A DNA stretch of 64,000 nucleotides from Persicaria tinctoria (GCA_037127255.1 JBANSL010000008.1:4240896-4304895), one strand, 5' to 3'. Numbered from the stretch's first letter, positions 1 through 11,582 are shown. Made by a program: numbers and translations. The notes: generated from the letters alone by a model not told the origin.

Positions 1-1080
1 GCCAAAGGAATTGCTTATTTGTCCCTGACCTTTCCCACGATTTAAAAGTGTTGGGTGGGACAAGCTCTATCAAACAGAAGCTGCATTCATCACACAAGTA
101 AATGATTAAGTGATGATTTGTAGGTAATCTATGGAAAAACTATGGGAAACTTGGGAAACTTCGAAGCCAGTACCTTATCCGAGACAAGCACATCTGTTGG
201 ATGAGGATTTAGATGTGTAAGATCAGGAAAAAGTAAGTTTTCTTGAACTTAGTTATTGTTATCTTAAATTCTAATATTTCTCCATCTTTTGTAGTCTATG
301 CTCTTTATGGCATCTTAAAGGGTTTTCTTCATATTTTGCTCTCTCTCTGCATAAACAAGAAATTTAGGTGACTCAAATTTGATGCAAATTAAGTACCCTA
401 TGTATTTGTGAACTTGGTATCATATTCATGGTTGTGTTTTTAACAGCACACATCACGGGTGGTGGAAAATTCTACAGGGGTGAAATAAAAATCAAATTGC
501 TACCCACGTTTCAAATTAATTTGAAGTTGGAATTTAAAAGTAATTTGAAAGATATAGAGACTTAATTTGTTAGTAATTGGAATTTATAGTACTAGAAATA
601 TTGCATTTGAATTTTAGAAAGGTTACCCACTTTATTCTCATAAGGTTTTTTTTTTCTTTTTAATTTGGTAGTTATTTATCTAGGGAATTTGGTAGTTTTT
701 TTTTTCTTTTTTTGTTTTCTTTTTTACCTTCATTAAACATATCTACCTAGGTTCTTTTTTAGTATAGACATGGAAGTTATCTTAATTTTCTACCCACGTT
801 CTTTTTTAGTATAGACATGGAAGTTATCTTAGTTATTTTTATTAGTATGGAAGTTACTTAGTTATCCCACTCCCCCACTTTTTTCTTATACACCCATAAA
901 ACATGGAAGTTACCTTCATTTTTCTTTACTAGTATGGAAGTTACTTAGTTATCCCACTCCCCCCACTCGCCTACTAAGCTAATAACGAGGCTTCCAATCC
1001 GAGGAACAAAAAACACAAACAAGCTCTTCTATTTTTCCTAGTCATTTCTACATCTGTTGAAGGTACCCTTCTACCTCTTT
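1..1080. other. Left-edge sequence, no firm gene; local repeats
   Basis: No gene can be supported here. Around 131-222 on the + strand a short open stretch reads roughly MEKLWETWETSKPVPYPRQ and ends at a stop near 220; it could be the last exon of a gene that begins outside the window, but the family is not recognised. From about 750 to 960 there are local tandem repeats: a unit beginning GTTCTTTTTTAGTATAGAC recurs after about 47 bp, and a unit containing AGTATGGAAGTTACTTAG recurs after about 80 bp. The rest is AT-rich and may be the interior of the Helitron that ends at 1945. Confidence 0.3.
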
Positions 1081-1282
1081 TTTTTTGGAATCATTGTTCA
1101 ATTGTGTAACTTATTCAACTTATATTTTTCAGTTGATGCTCAATCGATTTCCGAACATCCATCACAGAGTGCGCATGTACGTTTACTCAGTTTGTTCAGC
1201 AAACATGATGTGTTTCGAGTGGAAACCTTTCGATGTTTGTGTTGTTAATTTGACTTCGTTATTTGGTTACGTGCGGTTTCAA

Positions 1283-1663
1283 ATGGCACCACCCGTAGAT
1301 ACCATCAACACCTTAGATGGATCCACAAACAAAATTTGGACAATTCGGGGAAGGATTACCGTTCTTTGGACAACGTCTTATCGAGACTCTAAGGACGTCA
1401 ACGGAATTCAACTTATTATCATGGATGAACTGGTTATAAGTTGATTTATTTTTTGTTTTCATCTTATATATATTTATTATACATTTATACAATATATGAT
1501 CTTCTACACAGGGGGTACCATTCAGGGAATGATAACAAAAAGGAATGTTGCCAAATTTTCACCTATTATCAAGGAGGGCGGATTATATTCGTTCGATAAT
1601 TTTCTTCTCTCTGAGAACAAGGATTCCGTCAGATTTGCTCCTTACAAGATTCTAACCTTTTAA
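1283..1663 (+). CDS. Small RPA70-like OB-fold protein, Helitron-associated
   Basis: Two exons join in frame: 1283-1439 and 1512-1663, with a 72-bp GT-AG intron, giving about 102 residues. The protein has the shape of the N-terminal OB-fold of replication protein A large-subunit homologues (DUF223-like): a strand with TIRGRITVLW, a central IIMDE, then GMITKRNVAKF, EGGLYSFDNF and a C-terminal APYKIL. The reading frame stays open upstream to about 1085, so the true start may be further 5' (an ATG lies near 1133); ATG 1283 is a conservative choice. RPA-like genes are typical cargo of plant Helitrons, and a Helitron 3' terminus lies 280 bp downstream. The gene is therefore probably transposon-borne, and its expression is unknown. 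Confidence 0.45.
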
Positions 1664-1915
1664 CCTCTACTACTAATGTAGTATATAAAGAGGTTTTTCA
1701 CAACGTATAGTTTGTAGAAACTTGTGTTGAGGACATATGCATGCATGCAGATGTTATGGCCCAGTTGATTATTATTTGTATGCATTGTGGTTGATTTATT
1801 TTACTTTATCAAACATGTTAAAGTAATTTATGTGTCGCTCATTCTTGTATCATATTAGTCGAAGGTAAGGTTCAGTTGAGTACTATGTTCTATACATCAT
1901 TACTATGTTAAAAAT

Positions 1916-1945
1916 CCCGTGCGTAGCGCACGGGCTATAGGCTAG
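1916..1945 (+). mobile_element. Helitron 3' terminus
   Basis: A perfect 8-bp stem (CCCGTGCG / CGCACGGG) with a 3-base loop spans 1916-1934. It is followed 11 bp later by CTAG (1942-1945) and then T. A short GC-rich hairpin just before a CTRR end, with insertion next to a T, is the standard plant Helitron 3' signature. The matching 5' TC terminus was not located; it should lie to the left, before the RPA-like ORF. Confidence 0.65.
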
Positions 1946-2403
1946 TTTAGTTTTATTTGTTTGTATGAGTAACTTTATCCTTGATACATTATTCGTTGAA
2001 ATCATAAAAGATTAATTGATACATTATTTGTTGAAACATAAAGAATTATTTGTATATATGTGAGATATTTTTAAAAATTCTAATTACATTTAAATATATA
2101 TCGACAAATAAACCTGAGTAATCGGTCGAATAATACATTATTTATAGAAAACATACTTCACAAAACTTATAAATTAAAAACTCATCAAAATTCTAAAAAA
2201 AATTGCAAATTTTAAAAACAAATCGAAAGGGACCCACGTATCGAATAAACACTCATTTACATCATCTTTGTAAAGTTTACATTTGTCCATTTGTTAAGGT
2301 TTGAAAAAAAAGGACGGCCCCATAATAATCCACCAAAGGGAGGAAGACATTGCAAGCAAAAACTCCTCTAGTGGCATATGAGATCCCCTGCAACATCAAT
2401 GTA
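1946..2403. other. AT-rich intergenic DNA
   Basis: No gene seen. The words ATTATTCGTTGAAA and ATTATTTGTTGAAA recur about 50 bp apart, resembling the ATTATTC-rich stretch at 6.7-7.3 kb. Confidence 0.4.
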
Positions 2404-2687
2404 CTCCCCTCTCTACATCATAAAAATATTTTAATATTTATTTTATCTTAAAAAAAAACTAAATTTTTTTATTTATATTACTAATATCGATTCTTATATA
2501 TTTATTAAAATTTTAATAATTGTATTTTGTTAAATATTACCTTTTTAATTTTTAAAAATGGTAAAATATGTTTTTTCAAAATAAAATTTTATAAATATAT
2601 AAAAATAATCGTTAGTAATATAAATATATTTAAAAAAAATTAAAACAAAATATATGTTAAAATACTTTTATGGTATAGGGAGGGGAG
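2404..2687. mobile_element. Stowaway-like MITE
   Basis: The ends are inverted: CTCCCCTCTCTACATCATAA at the left and, read in reverse complement, CTCCCCTCCCTATACCATAA at the right. They are flanked by TA on both sides. The 284-bp interior is AT-rich and partly palindromic, with no coding capacity. Confidence 0.65.
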
Positions 2688-2689
2688 TA

Positions 2690-4012
2690 GGTGGTGATGT
2701 AGAAAATTTGCACTACTCCAAGGGAATACATGCACTTTGCTTGGCCATGTTTTTTCAATAAATGAAAAGGTAAAAGGTAAAAGTCTCAATTAAGTTACAC
2801 CATTCATCTCAACTCAATCAACGACGTAGATTTGTTAACATGATACATGTTAAGAGGTGTGTACACCGGACCTAAACTCTATATATAGGGTTCGTATGGG
2901 ACGGGGTTAATAAACTGACTAAAATTATAAACAGGGTAAAAATTTATAAACTGTTAGTAAAAGTAGTTAAAAAATTATGAAAAAATATAAACTCCGTATG
3001 GGAAGAAAAACAGTTTATTTGTAAAAAGTGGAGTTTATTTGGTTTTTATTAGGGGTATTGTGGTACTTTCAAACCAAATAAGATAAAAGAGAAGGGGTAA
3101 AATAGTAATTATGAAATATAAACCTCAAAATAAGCTTCAATCGGAAGCTTATTTATAAACCCTTTTTTTAACTGACTAAAGCTTATTTGTTGTTCCCATA
3201 CACCATTTAAACCTGTTTATTTTTTTAACAGTTAATAATTTCACGTTTTTTAGCTTGCTTATATGCAAGCCATACACAGCCATAATATTTAAAACAAATA
3301 AAGGAAGAGGATAGGTGAAACGTACAGTGAATGGAAGAGGAAAAGGTGAGAGATTTGTAGGACAGAGAAAGATGAAAAGGGGAGCAGATGAAAAAAAGGG
3401 GAAATATTTACATCCATATTTTTTTAAGGTTCGGCTATATATACCCCAAATCATGCGACGTGTATGATTAAAAGGGGTTAAATTTTTTTTAAAATATTAA
3501 TTAGATACAAGGCTTGCATGTCTTTAAGGACGTACATGATTAAAAGGGGTTAATTTTTTTATAAAATATTAATTAGATACAAGGCTTGACGTGCAACTTT
3601 AATCTTGTAATTTGTGGTGTATCTAGCAACTACATATTTCATTTTTTTATATATATATATCATGCTCCTCTTGAGTCAAAGATGTGGGACTGAAAAGGAC
3701 CAGGGTATGATGTAAATAGTAAAATAAGTGGGTGCAAACAGCAAAATCCAAAAACAACAAATATTTTATAATTATTTTTAAAATTTGGGTTAGATTCGAT
3801 TCATCTCAATTTTTACTATTTTTCAAATTAGTTTCTATCCATGACTACTTTTTAATTTTGTTTTATTTTTATGACCATTTTGAAAAAAAAAATCAAAGAA
3901 GACGTAGAAAAAAGTATAGAATGATTTGAAGAATGTCAAAGTATGATAAGATTAAAAATTTAAAAAAAAAAAAAAAAGGAAGAGGCGACTATGGGTTGCT
4001 CTAGCTCATGCT
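2690..4012. other. Intergenic DNA with a 72-bp tandem repeat
   Basis: No coding region is recognised, and in particular no kinase domain that would complete the neighbouring receptor gene. From about 3458 to 3601 a 72-bp unit (ACGTGTATGATTAAAAGG... to ...GATACAAGGCTTG) occurs twice head to tail with few differences. A poly-A run lies at about 3961-3977. Confidence 0.55.
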
Positions 4013-4948
4013 CTAAACAAGGAAAGACTCCATACCTTGGCAGCCGTGAGGGAGGTACGGATTACCCGTGTAGCCCTCCGAACACTTGCAACGGTAGTGA
4101 TAGGTATCCAGATCAAGACATCGGGTATTATCGCCACACACATACGCCCCGTACCCCTTTGTGAGCTTCATGCTTTCCGAGCAATTTTCATGGTCCGAGG
4201 CGACGCGCCAATGGAAGACCACCGGAACCCGCATCCTGGCGTACTCCGCTGGCGAGGCCGTCAAAGTCTGAAAGGAAAAATCATACGAACCATTAACAGC
4301 CTCGGTAACAAAAGCGACGCTGCAGTTGTTGCCACCACCGTTGAGTAACCCGGTATAATTCGTCATGCTTTGAGCGCGGAAGGCAGGGGCCTCAAAATCG
4401 GCATTAAAGATGGGGGTGGCGCAACATCCATGAACGCCTGAGCATGAACCGCTCTTCGGCGGTTCAAACGAGGAACACGAAGTAACGCATCCGTTTGTAA
4501 CGCCCGTAAATGAGTCATAATAAGTGGCAATGGTGTCGCATCCGATGCCAACCAACAGATTCTTGGTGGTCGAGATGTTGTAAAAGCCCCACATATCATC
4601 CATCTTGGGGCTGCTGTGGCTGCTAGAGGATATGGCTAGGCCGTCGTTGTAGCACTGGTACGCGACCTCAGAGAAGACGCGGAGGCTGCTATCTTCAATG
4701 CTGATGCTTAGGATCGTACGGTTGCTCTTAGCTAGCCGCGGTACTGGTGTACCGCTGCTGTTGTCGCATATGACGGTGAAGGTGTAATTAAAGGGGTGAC
4801 AACCATCTCCAATGCCGAAGGGGAAGGGGATTTTGACGCCACCGCACTCATCCTGGCAACCGGGTTTCGTGATTTCGGAAGTATCTGCCGCGGATGCCGC
4901 CCTGTAAGAAACCATTACTAGCGATAGTACTAAGAAACCGCTAATCAT
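4013..4948 (-). CDS. Wall-associated receptor kinase-like ectodomain, exon 1 only
   Basis: Starts at ATG 4946-4948. Residues 1-21 form a hydrophobic signal peptide ending in alanines. About residues 30-150 match the galacturonan-binding GUB_WAK domain (CGGVKIPFPFGIGDGC opening, spaced cysteines). The C-terminal part (about 255-305) is cysteine-rich and ends in an EGF-like tail, CKCSEGYTGNPYLPHGC. In this family exon 1 ends just there, and the sequence CCAAG|GTATGG at 4036/4035 is a good splice donor. The ORF simply reads on through it to a stop (MESFLV). The transmembrane and kinase exons expected downstream are not found between here and the window edge, about 4 kb. It is either a secreted or truncated remnant, or a gene with a very long first intron. 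A TATA-like ATATATTTAAA lies about 80 bp upstream of the ATG. The protein would sit in the cell wall or apoplast. Confidence 0.75.
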   Translation of the reverse strand: MISGFLVLSLVMVSYRAASAADTSEITKPGCQDECGGVKIPFPFGIGDGCHPFNYTFTVICDNSSGTPVPRLAKSNRTILSISIEDSSLRVFSEVAYQCYNDGLAISSSSHSSPKMDDMWGFYNISTTKNLLVGIGCDTIATYYDSFTGVTNGCVTSCSSFEPPKSGSCSGVHGCCATPIFNADFEAPAFRAQSMTNYTGLLNGGGNNCSVAFVTEAVNGSYDFSFQTLTASPAEYARMRVPVVFHWRVASDHENCSESMKLTKGYGAYVCGDNTRCLDLDTYHYRCKCSEGYTGNPYLPHGCQGMESFLV

Positions 4949-5107
4949 TTTTAAATTGTAGGCTTTATTTTGGTAGATTGATCTATTTAATTGGTCTGCT
5001 TATTGGTTGCTTGATCGAGCTGTGTTTAAATATATGGATGGATCGGAGCAGCCACACCTCGCTCGTTCAACGGCTGATTCCACACACTTGCCTAACTAAG
5101 AATTGAA

Positions 5108-5131
5108 AATAATAATAATAATAATAATAAT
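5108..5131. repeat. AAT/ATA trinucleotide microsatellite
   Basis: About eight AAT units in a row, upstream of the WAK-like gene. Confidence 0.85.
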
Positions 5132-5173
5132 TGAGCATTCAGACAAGCTAAGAACGAACGAGGGAAAAAAATA

Positions 5174-5410
5174 CTCCCTCCGTTTCCTTTTAAATGACTT
5201 TTTACTATTCATGCACGTTTTTTAAGGTGTGAAAAACTATATGAAATAATAACTTTTTAAAATATTTTTTTCGATAATCTCATACTTATTGGTGATAAGT
5301 ATAATATTATGAAAAAAATATTATTAAAATATTAATATTTAATATAGTTTTTATCGTTCTAAAACTACGTGCATGACTTGAAAAAGTCACTTAATAGGAA
5401 ACGGAGGGAG
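5174..5410. mobile_element. Stowaway MITE
   Basis: CTCCCTCCGTTTCC at the left and its inverse GGAAACGGAGGGAG at the right, flanked by TA on both sides. These are the diagnostic Stowaway (Tc1/Mariner-type) terminal repeats. The interior arms AAAACTATATGAAATAATA and TTAATATAGTTTTTATCG make much of the element a hairpin. Confidence 0.9.
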
Positions 5411-7528
5411 TATGTTATTTAGTTGGTAGAGAGGACACATAAGATCTACCTATCTTAATTTGAGAATTTAGTATAAAAATTTCGATCTGATTTGGACTCG
5501 ATTGTGATCACACCCCAATATTTGATGACATTTCTTTAATCCTCGAAATATATATACGGAGTAGATAGTACATTTAATTTGACCAAGGAATAAAGAAACG
5601 ACACTTCATATTCTATTATATATCCTATATCCTATATTCCTATCCTTCTATATGCATAATACATATACTAAAATTGATGCATAGTGTCATATATGGTGCG
5701 TTGTGGTTTATCCTAGAAATAAAATGGCCCCTTATATATGGTTGATTTTAGATGAAGGTCGGTGGCGACAATTGGGAGGGGCGGAGTGTCGACACAATCG
5801 GCAGCGGCGAGAGGCGAAGGCCGATTAAGAGGTGAGGAGGTTAAGGAAGGGGAGCGAGGAGGTGTCCGGTGCTTGAGACTTGCGATTGAGATCTGGCGAT
5901 TGAGTAGTGATTTAGATATGGTGGTGACCTGGGATTGAGATTTGGGTGTGGCGGCGACAAGATGAGAGAAGACGAGGGAGACAGCAGTGGCGGATCTAGA
6001 GTTTTAAAACTAAGTAAGCGAAATAATTTTCATTTCACGGTAAAAAGACAAAAATTTATCAAGTTATTAAATACTATTCGGTATCCAAATAATTTATCTT
6101 CGAAAAAAGATGCTAAAAGTTAATATTGCATTATAAGTCATAATACATATATATATCTAAACTAACCCTAAGTAATAAAAAGTAGAAAGATGTATCATTA
6201 ATGATGTCACTTAATTATTTTATTCAAAGTAAAAGTGCCCAAAAATCAATTATTCAAATATAGAGAGGAAAGGAGTATAAATCAAGAATCCAAAAGATAT
6301 TTAAGGATGTGTTTGGGATCCCAATGCATAATTAAAAGCTACTCTGTATTGAATAGTTTTTGGTTAATATATTTTACAATAATTTTAAAATAACATAAAT
6401 TTTAATTAAATACTTTGTAAATTATGTTAATCAATTTCAATAAATTTATAACGTAATTATAAAATTTATGCAATAGTGAATATTATATTTGATCAAAACA
6501 ATTTATAAGATATTTTATTTTAAATTTAGATCATTTAAAATATATTATAAAATGTATAATTGAATTATAATGATAGAAATTCGAACACAATCTATATCCT
6601 TGATGCATGTAAAATTGAAAATTAAAAAGTTAGAGATAGTTAAATCACATGCTTGTAAATAATTGAGCCCAACAAAAAAACATTCCAACAAACCCAAAAA
6701 ATATTAACCCAACATAATTATTTTTTTAACCCTACCCCCAAATGGTCAGGATGAATTATTCCGGCAGTGATTCCCACATTATTCAGAAGAAGAAAAACGA
6801 AGAATTATTCAGACGTATGTGTAGAATGTAATTAGTGTAGGGTTTTTTGAGATGCATAATTTGATTCATTATTCGTCAGTTATTAATTCAGATATATTTG
6901 TCGAATTTTGGTTACTAGTGTTAATGAGTTGGTCAATTATTCGGTGAAATCTGATTCATTATTCGTCAATATATGGAATCTTCGATCGGTTTGACAAACA
7001 ACATAAAAAACCTTCAACACATGAGTATAACTACACAACTAAACATACATACATGACCGAATAATCATTCATATACCATCAAATACTCACATATTCGACT
7101 ATTCTACCGAATAATATTGTTTCTGTTTCCCAAAAAATATAACTATTCTACCAACTAATGTTTCAAAATTGAATGAATAAAAATTAACCGAAGTACGTGG
7201 GTACACATGTGACACGTCTATTACAACACGAGTATAACTAACCTATTAAACAGACATACGAGTGAATAATCACTCATATACTAGCTACCAAATAATCATT
7301 CCAATATAACCGAATAATTAACTGGCTTTTAATTAAAAAAAAAATTAGGCGGGCCCCACTCCTCCAATTGTGTGACACAAGATGATTATTCGCATGGAGT
7401 TCGCTCCCAGAAATATAGTCATCCCTAACCCCTCGTGTCAATTCCACGAGCCTCTATTATTTGGATATTAAGTTAAACTAAATAATGCAAATTAAAGTGA
7501 ATGAGTTAGGTTTTCGACACAAATACTA
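5411..7528. other. Intergenic DNA with a hAT-like end and ATTATTC-rich repeats
   Basis: No gene seen. At 5995 a CAGTGGCGGATCTAG motif matches the terminal repeat of the hAT-like elements at 14.4 and 63.4 kb, but no partner end was found. Between about 6740 and 7320 the words ATTATTC and GAATAAT recur many times, and a segment with GAGTATAACTA...ACATAC...GAATAATCA occurs twice about 200 bp apart as a degenerate direct repeat. Confidence 0.45.
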
Positions 7529-7774
7529 CTTCCTCCGTTCGGCAAAACTTGACGTTTTACTATTCATGCACGTTTTTTTAGGAGCTAAAAACTATATAAA
7601 ATATCTAGTTTTTTTAATAATTTTTTTTAACAATTTCGTAGTTATTATTAATAAGTACAAGCTTGTTAAAAAAAAATAAAAATAAATAAAAATTTTATAT
7701 AGTTTTTATCATTCTAAAAACGCATGCGTGAATAATAAACGACAAGTTTTGTGACTTTTGCCGAACGGATGGAG
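7529..7774. mobile_element. Stowaway MITE
   Basis: The ends CTTCCTCCGTTCGGCAAAAC and GCCGAACGGATGGAG are inverted and flanked by TA. The core words TTACTATTCATGCACG and AAAACTATATAAAATA place it in the same subfamily as the copies at 20.4, 39.7, 53.2 and 61.1 kb. Confidence 0.85.
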
Positions 7775-9928
7775 TACAAAATAGATCAATGTAATTCATT
7801 TTTTCCCTATTAAAATACAAAATTTAAAATTAATTATTTTTTGTATTTTAATTTGAAACTAAAAATTACTATAATATATTATTCAGTAACAACTCATGCA
7901 AAGTACATATAATAAACTAGATATATATAAAAGGCAAGGTGTGGTCAAAAGTTGAGTTACCGTTTTGCCCCTGAATTTTATTTTAGTGTATTAACCTTGA
8001 AGTTTTCATTAATTAAAAAAAGGGGCAGTTTGCGAAATAGCTACGAAATAGGGATAAATTGGTGAAATGTCCACGTTTTGGGACAAATTTGTGAAATGTC
8101 CGCTATATAACCCTAATCTAATTAAGTGGATCGCTTTCTCTCGCTCGCTTCTCCTCCTCCGATCTCCGTCTTCCTCTTCCCGTTCCTCAGATCCGCGCCT
8201 TCCTCGGAGATCCGAGAGCGAGCGATCGATGGAGCGGAGCAAGAAGCAATTGAACGGCGCAATTAGACGATGTTGCTCCTGGAGCACGGATCTATGGCTT
8301 CGGATCTATGGCGCGGGGCGAGATCTGAAGAGGGGGCCGGGATCTATGGCTTCAGCGCCGGAGCGAGGCGGAGCGAGGTCTGGAGGTTTCAGATCTGCGG
8401 CCTGGAGGTTTCAGATCCGGTTGCGTTCATCAATTAAGTCAGATCTATGGCATCATATCTATGGCGCGGGCCGAGATCTAAAGAGGATGCCAAGATCATA
8501 TCTATGGCGCGGCCTGGAAGTACGTGGGCATCATATAAGTCTTTTTAGACATTTGCACACGAATTAAGGAAATCATAAATTTATTAAAATTATGCCCTGA
8601 GAAAAAAGTCGAAAAGTAAAAATTCTCTTCCCCAATACCTAGAAAACTCAAAATGACTTATATTTCCAAACAAAAATTTAAACCTAAAAGGATTTATACT
8701 TTTGAACGGGTGGAGTATTTGATTATAAATATTTTTAAACAGTGTTGGGATAAAATATCATCACACATTGAATTTTTGGTGACCACAAAATATAAGGTGG
8801 GTGAAGCCATTACATATTAGATTAAGCTTTTGTATCAAGTGGTAGATCTCGACCTTATAAATTAAAATAAAATAAATCCGACACGACTCTTGATTTGATA
8901 CGATCCGGCTCGGGATTTCTCAGATTTTCACACACATTGATAATATAAGATCGAAATTCAAGTCTTGCATATAGTCCGGTGTGAAACCACATAGCACATG
9001 GTGCTTTCAAACGTGTGACGACTTTGTGTGACTCCCATCCTATATTCAAAGTCTCCTAATACAGTTCAAAGAACGGGAGCGGCAAAATATTAACAAGTAT
9101 TGTAATATCGGTATTCAAGATGATGTGTGTAACAGCTAGTGATGACCTGTGGACGTGCATAACTTGAGCTGGAAGTCAACACGTCAGCAGTGGCGGATTT
9201 TGGACTTGGGGTGGCTGAAGCCCCGGAAGAAAAACTAAGAAAAAAAAAAATTTATGTATTTTTTAAAATTATTTTTACTAGTTTTATAAGAATAAAGAAC
9301 TATAAAATCAATATAGTTTAACTCACAAGGATATTTTAACATCAAGTCTGCAAGTGAGTGTGCAAGCCCACACATGAAGCTCATTCTTCCACTGTTTCAA
9401 CCCACTGAGAAAAGATTCAATGGGTTTTATTTTTTTTAATTTGTTGCAACTTAGTCATTTGATCTTTCATTTCCCTTCGACTTCATGGTCTATATTGAAA
9501 GATCACTTTTTGTGCATTTTCCGCAGATCGAATTTAAATCAATTTCCAATAATTCAATTGAATTCAGTTGAATCATAATGGCAAATCCGATGCATCAATC
9601 TTCAACTTAGTTATCATATCCGAGAATGCAACTGGTGTCGGAGACATTCGATAGCGGGAACTTTGGACTGGAGAAGGTTCATGAGAATCGCACTAACAAA
9701 TATTAACCACTGTCGTGGAAAATGTGTATAATGAAAATCACCACATTCCCTAAATCTAAAACACCATATCCAGAAAGATTCTCTAAATCTCAATGTACAA
9801 ACTATAAACCCTAGAAAATCTATTTAAAAAATGGCTAAAATAGTTAATAGCTAGATAATTTCCCCAAATTGGATGCATCAAATACTCCGTATCAACTCCT
9901 TTTATATGCGGAAAATTATGCAAAATAA
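7775..9928. other. Intergenic DNA; degenerate ORF and hAT-like end
   Basis: No recognisable gene. An open frame at 8067-8567 (+) is arginine/serine-rich and contains repeated AGATCTATGGC words; it has no family resemblance and is probably chance. At 8690-8718 there is a solitary Stowaway-like end (TTTTGAACGGGTGGAGTA). At 9188 CAGTGGCGGATTTTGG resembles a hAT-like terminus without a partner. 9600-9928 lies 3' of PNO1 and may include its 3' untranslated region. Confidence 0.4.
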
Positions 9929-10570
9929 TTAAAACCTTTCAGCAGCCCTTGCAGTCACAGCTCTGAGTTTGGAGTAAACCTTGGCTGCTGGCGATCCCAA
10001 AATGAGGCTACATAGTGCATCCTTCGCAACCTTCAAATTCGAACAGGCTCCGAGGATGTGCACCTTTTTATCAGCAATCACAATCCTTGTTCTCGTGGTG
10101 TTCTCAATAGCAAACTTGGTCTTACCTCCTTTCCCTGAAAGCCTTCCAATAGCACGAGCCAAGTGCTCGCCACGAAGCGTCTTGACGTCCTTGACCTCAA
10201 AGGAGTCCAAGCGCATCTCATCTATGCGTAGAAGTGCTTCAGCATCCTTGACATCAAAGCCACGCATAAAGGCCTCGAAAAAGGCAGCGCATTTGTGCAG
10301 GTTATCAATGTCAGGTGTCTCGTCTGTGGTCCTTAGCTCAACTCTGCGTGAACCCTTGCGGTTCACACACACATCAATCTTCATCTCACCAGTGATCAAA
10401 GGAAAGATGTGTTCCCATACTTTGCGAAGAGGGCTAAACCTGTGAGATGGAATCACTATTGCTCTGTACTGGACCTGTCCATCAGACATCTCATGAGCCT
10501 TCAGTTGAGGGAAATTCGGCTTTGACGGCACAAATCCAGTTGCCCCTTCAGCCTCCATCATCAAGTCCAT
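9929..10570 (-). CDS. PNO1: PNO1/Dim2-like KH-domain ribosome assembly factor
   Basis: A single coding exon of 213 residues starting MDLMMEAEGATG. The frame is open a little further 5', but only to a splice acceptor (TTTATTCCAG at 10635-10626), and the first in-frame ATG is 10568-10570. The C-terminal KH region is very conserved: HLARAIGRLSGKGGKTKFAI, TRTRIVIADKKVHILG, LILGSPAAKVY and the terminal RAVTARAAERF. PNO1 binds 18S rRNA and partners the NOB1 endonuclease in late 40S assembly, in the nucleolus and cytoplasm. Length and ending fit the family (about 210-250 residues). The 5' untranslated part is split by an intron of about 960 bp. The neighbours are TIR transposons upstream, so no operon-like context applies. 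No break is seen. Confidence 0.93.
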   Translation of the reverse strand: MDLMMEAEGATGFVPSKPNFPQLKAHEMSDGQVQYRAIVIPSHRFSPLRKVWEHIFPLITGEMKIDVCVNRKGSRRVELRTTDETPDIDNLHKCAAFFEAFMRGFDVKDAEALLRIDEMRLDSFEVKDVKTLRGEHLARAIGRLSGKGGKTKFAIENTTRTRIVIADKKVHILGACSNLKVAKDALCSLILGSPAAKVYSKLRAVTARAAERF

Positions 10571-10625
10571 GGATCTCTGTTGAACAGGCAAGCCTACAGA
10601 TTTAATGGTATGCTCAGGAATTAAG

Positions 10626-11582
10626 CTGGAATAAAGAATCAATCAAGATAATATGTTTATGAACCAGAGATTTCTATAGAGAGAGGCAAAAAATCCACAC
10701 CGAAGTTAGGGATTTTGTTGCAATTAGCAACATTTGATCAAACATGCAAGTATCATCCATGAAAACAGACAGAGAAGACTAAAGTGCCATCTTTTGCCAT
10801 ACCGAAGTATCTAAAATGTATTAAACCATTACTTTACCAAATACCAACAGCGGTTAAGAACACACAATATTACAAAATACCAGCAATTGATAAGTAATTG
10901 AAACTTCATTCCATGTTTCAACATTAGCGGTTTAGCCCTAATCAGGAACACCACAAATTCTCAAATAGAACAACACATATATGCAAACAAGTTATCAATT
11001 TTCTTTTCAGGCAAGCAAATTTTATGGACTCCGGGAACAATACTAAACTCCTCAGTCTCCTGTCACTACTACTTACTAGCCGCATGACTGGTTTTGAACT
11101 CCAAAGAAGACCAAAATCAAGCAGTAAAGCCAGATTGTCATACACCAAAATACAACAACGCATGACTGTTTTTTGCAATGTTTTCTTTTGGTAGAACATT
11201 TTTCTCCCTAGCAAGAACTGTATCTTCACAATTTGTATCTTCTTTACAATACATTACAATCCATCTTCTCTATTTACTATCCACTTTCTAGTTTCGAACT
11301 TTGAGATTATTTTTTCTGCATGTTTGATGTTACATCACAAATTCAATTCACAAACCACAAATTCAATTCAAATACAATAATGAAATGACAAAATTGGTTC
11401 TCAAAATCACAAACCTTAATCCGAATTTCACAAAATTGATTCTCAAAAACACAAACCCTAATTTCACAAATTGATTCCCAAAATCAAAACACGAAACAAA
11501 TTCTCATATCCTATTTACAAATTGAATCTCAAATCAAAAGCTATAGCACAAACTCAGAAAGTACAAGGTATAAAACACTAAC
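10626..11582 (-). other. PNO1 5'-UTR intron
   Basis: It runs from donor AAAG|GTTAG (exon end 11583) to acceptor TTCCAG (exon start 10625) on the minus strand. The exon above it, about 11583-11800, is CT-rich and GC-richer than the surroundings, as expected of a 5' leader. Joining it to the coding exon in the apparent frame gives an early stop, so it is most likely non-coding. The exact transcription start is not visible. Confidence 0.55.

Noticed and set aside
1..20. The window's first bases resemble part of a miR399-type sequence
   Set aside because: The match stops after about ten bases and no hairpin partner follows.
8067..8567. 166-codon open frame on the + strand
   Set aside because: Its content is driven by repeated AGATCTATGGC words and an Arg/Ser-rich GC patch; no motif or splice context supports it.
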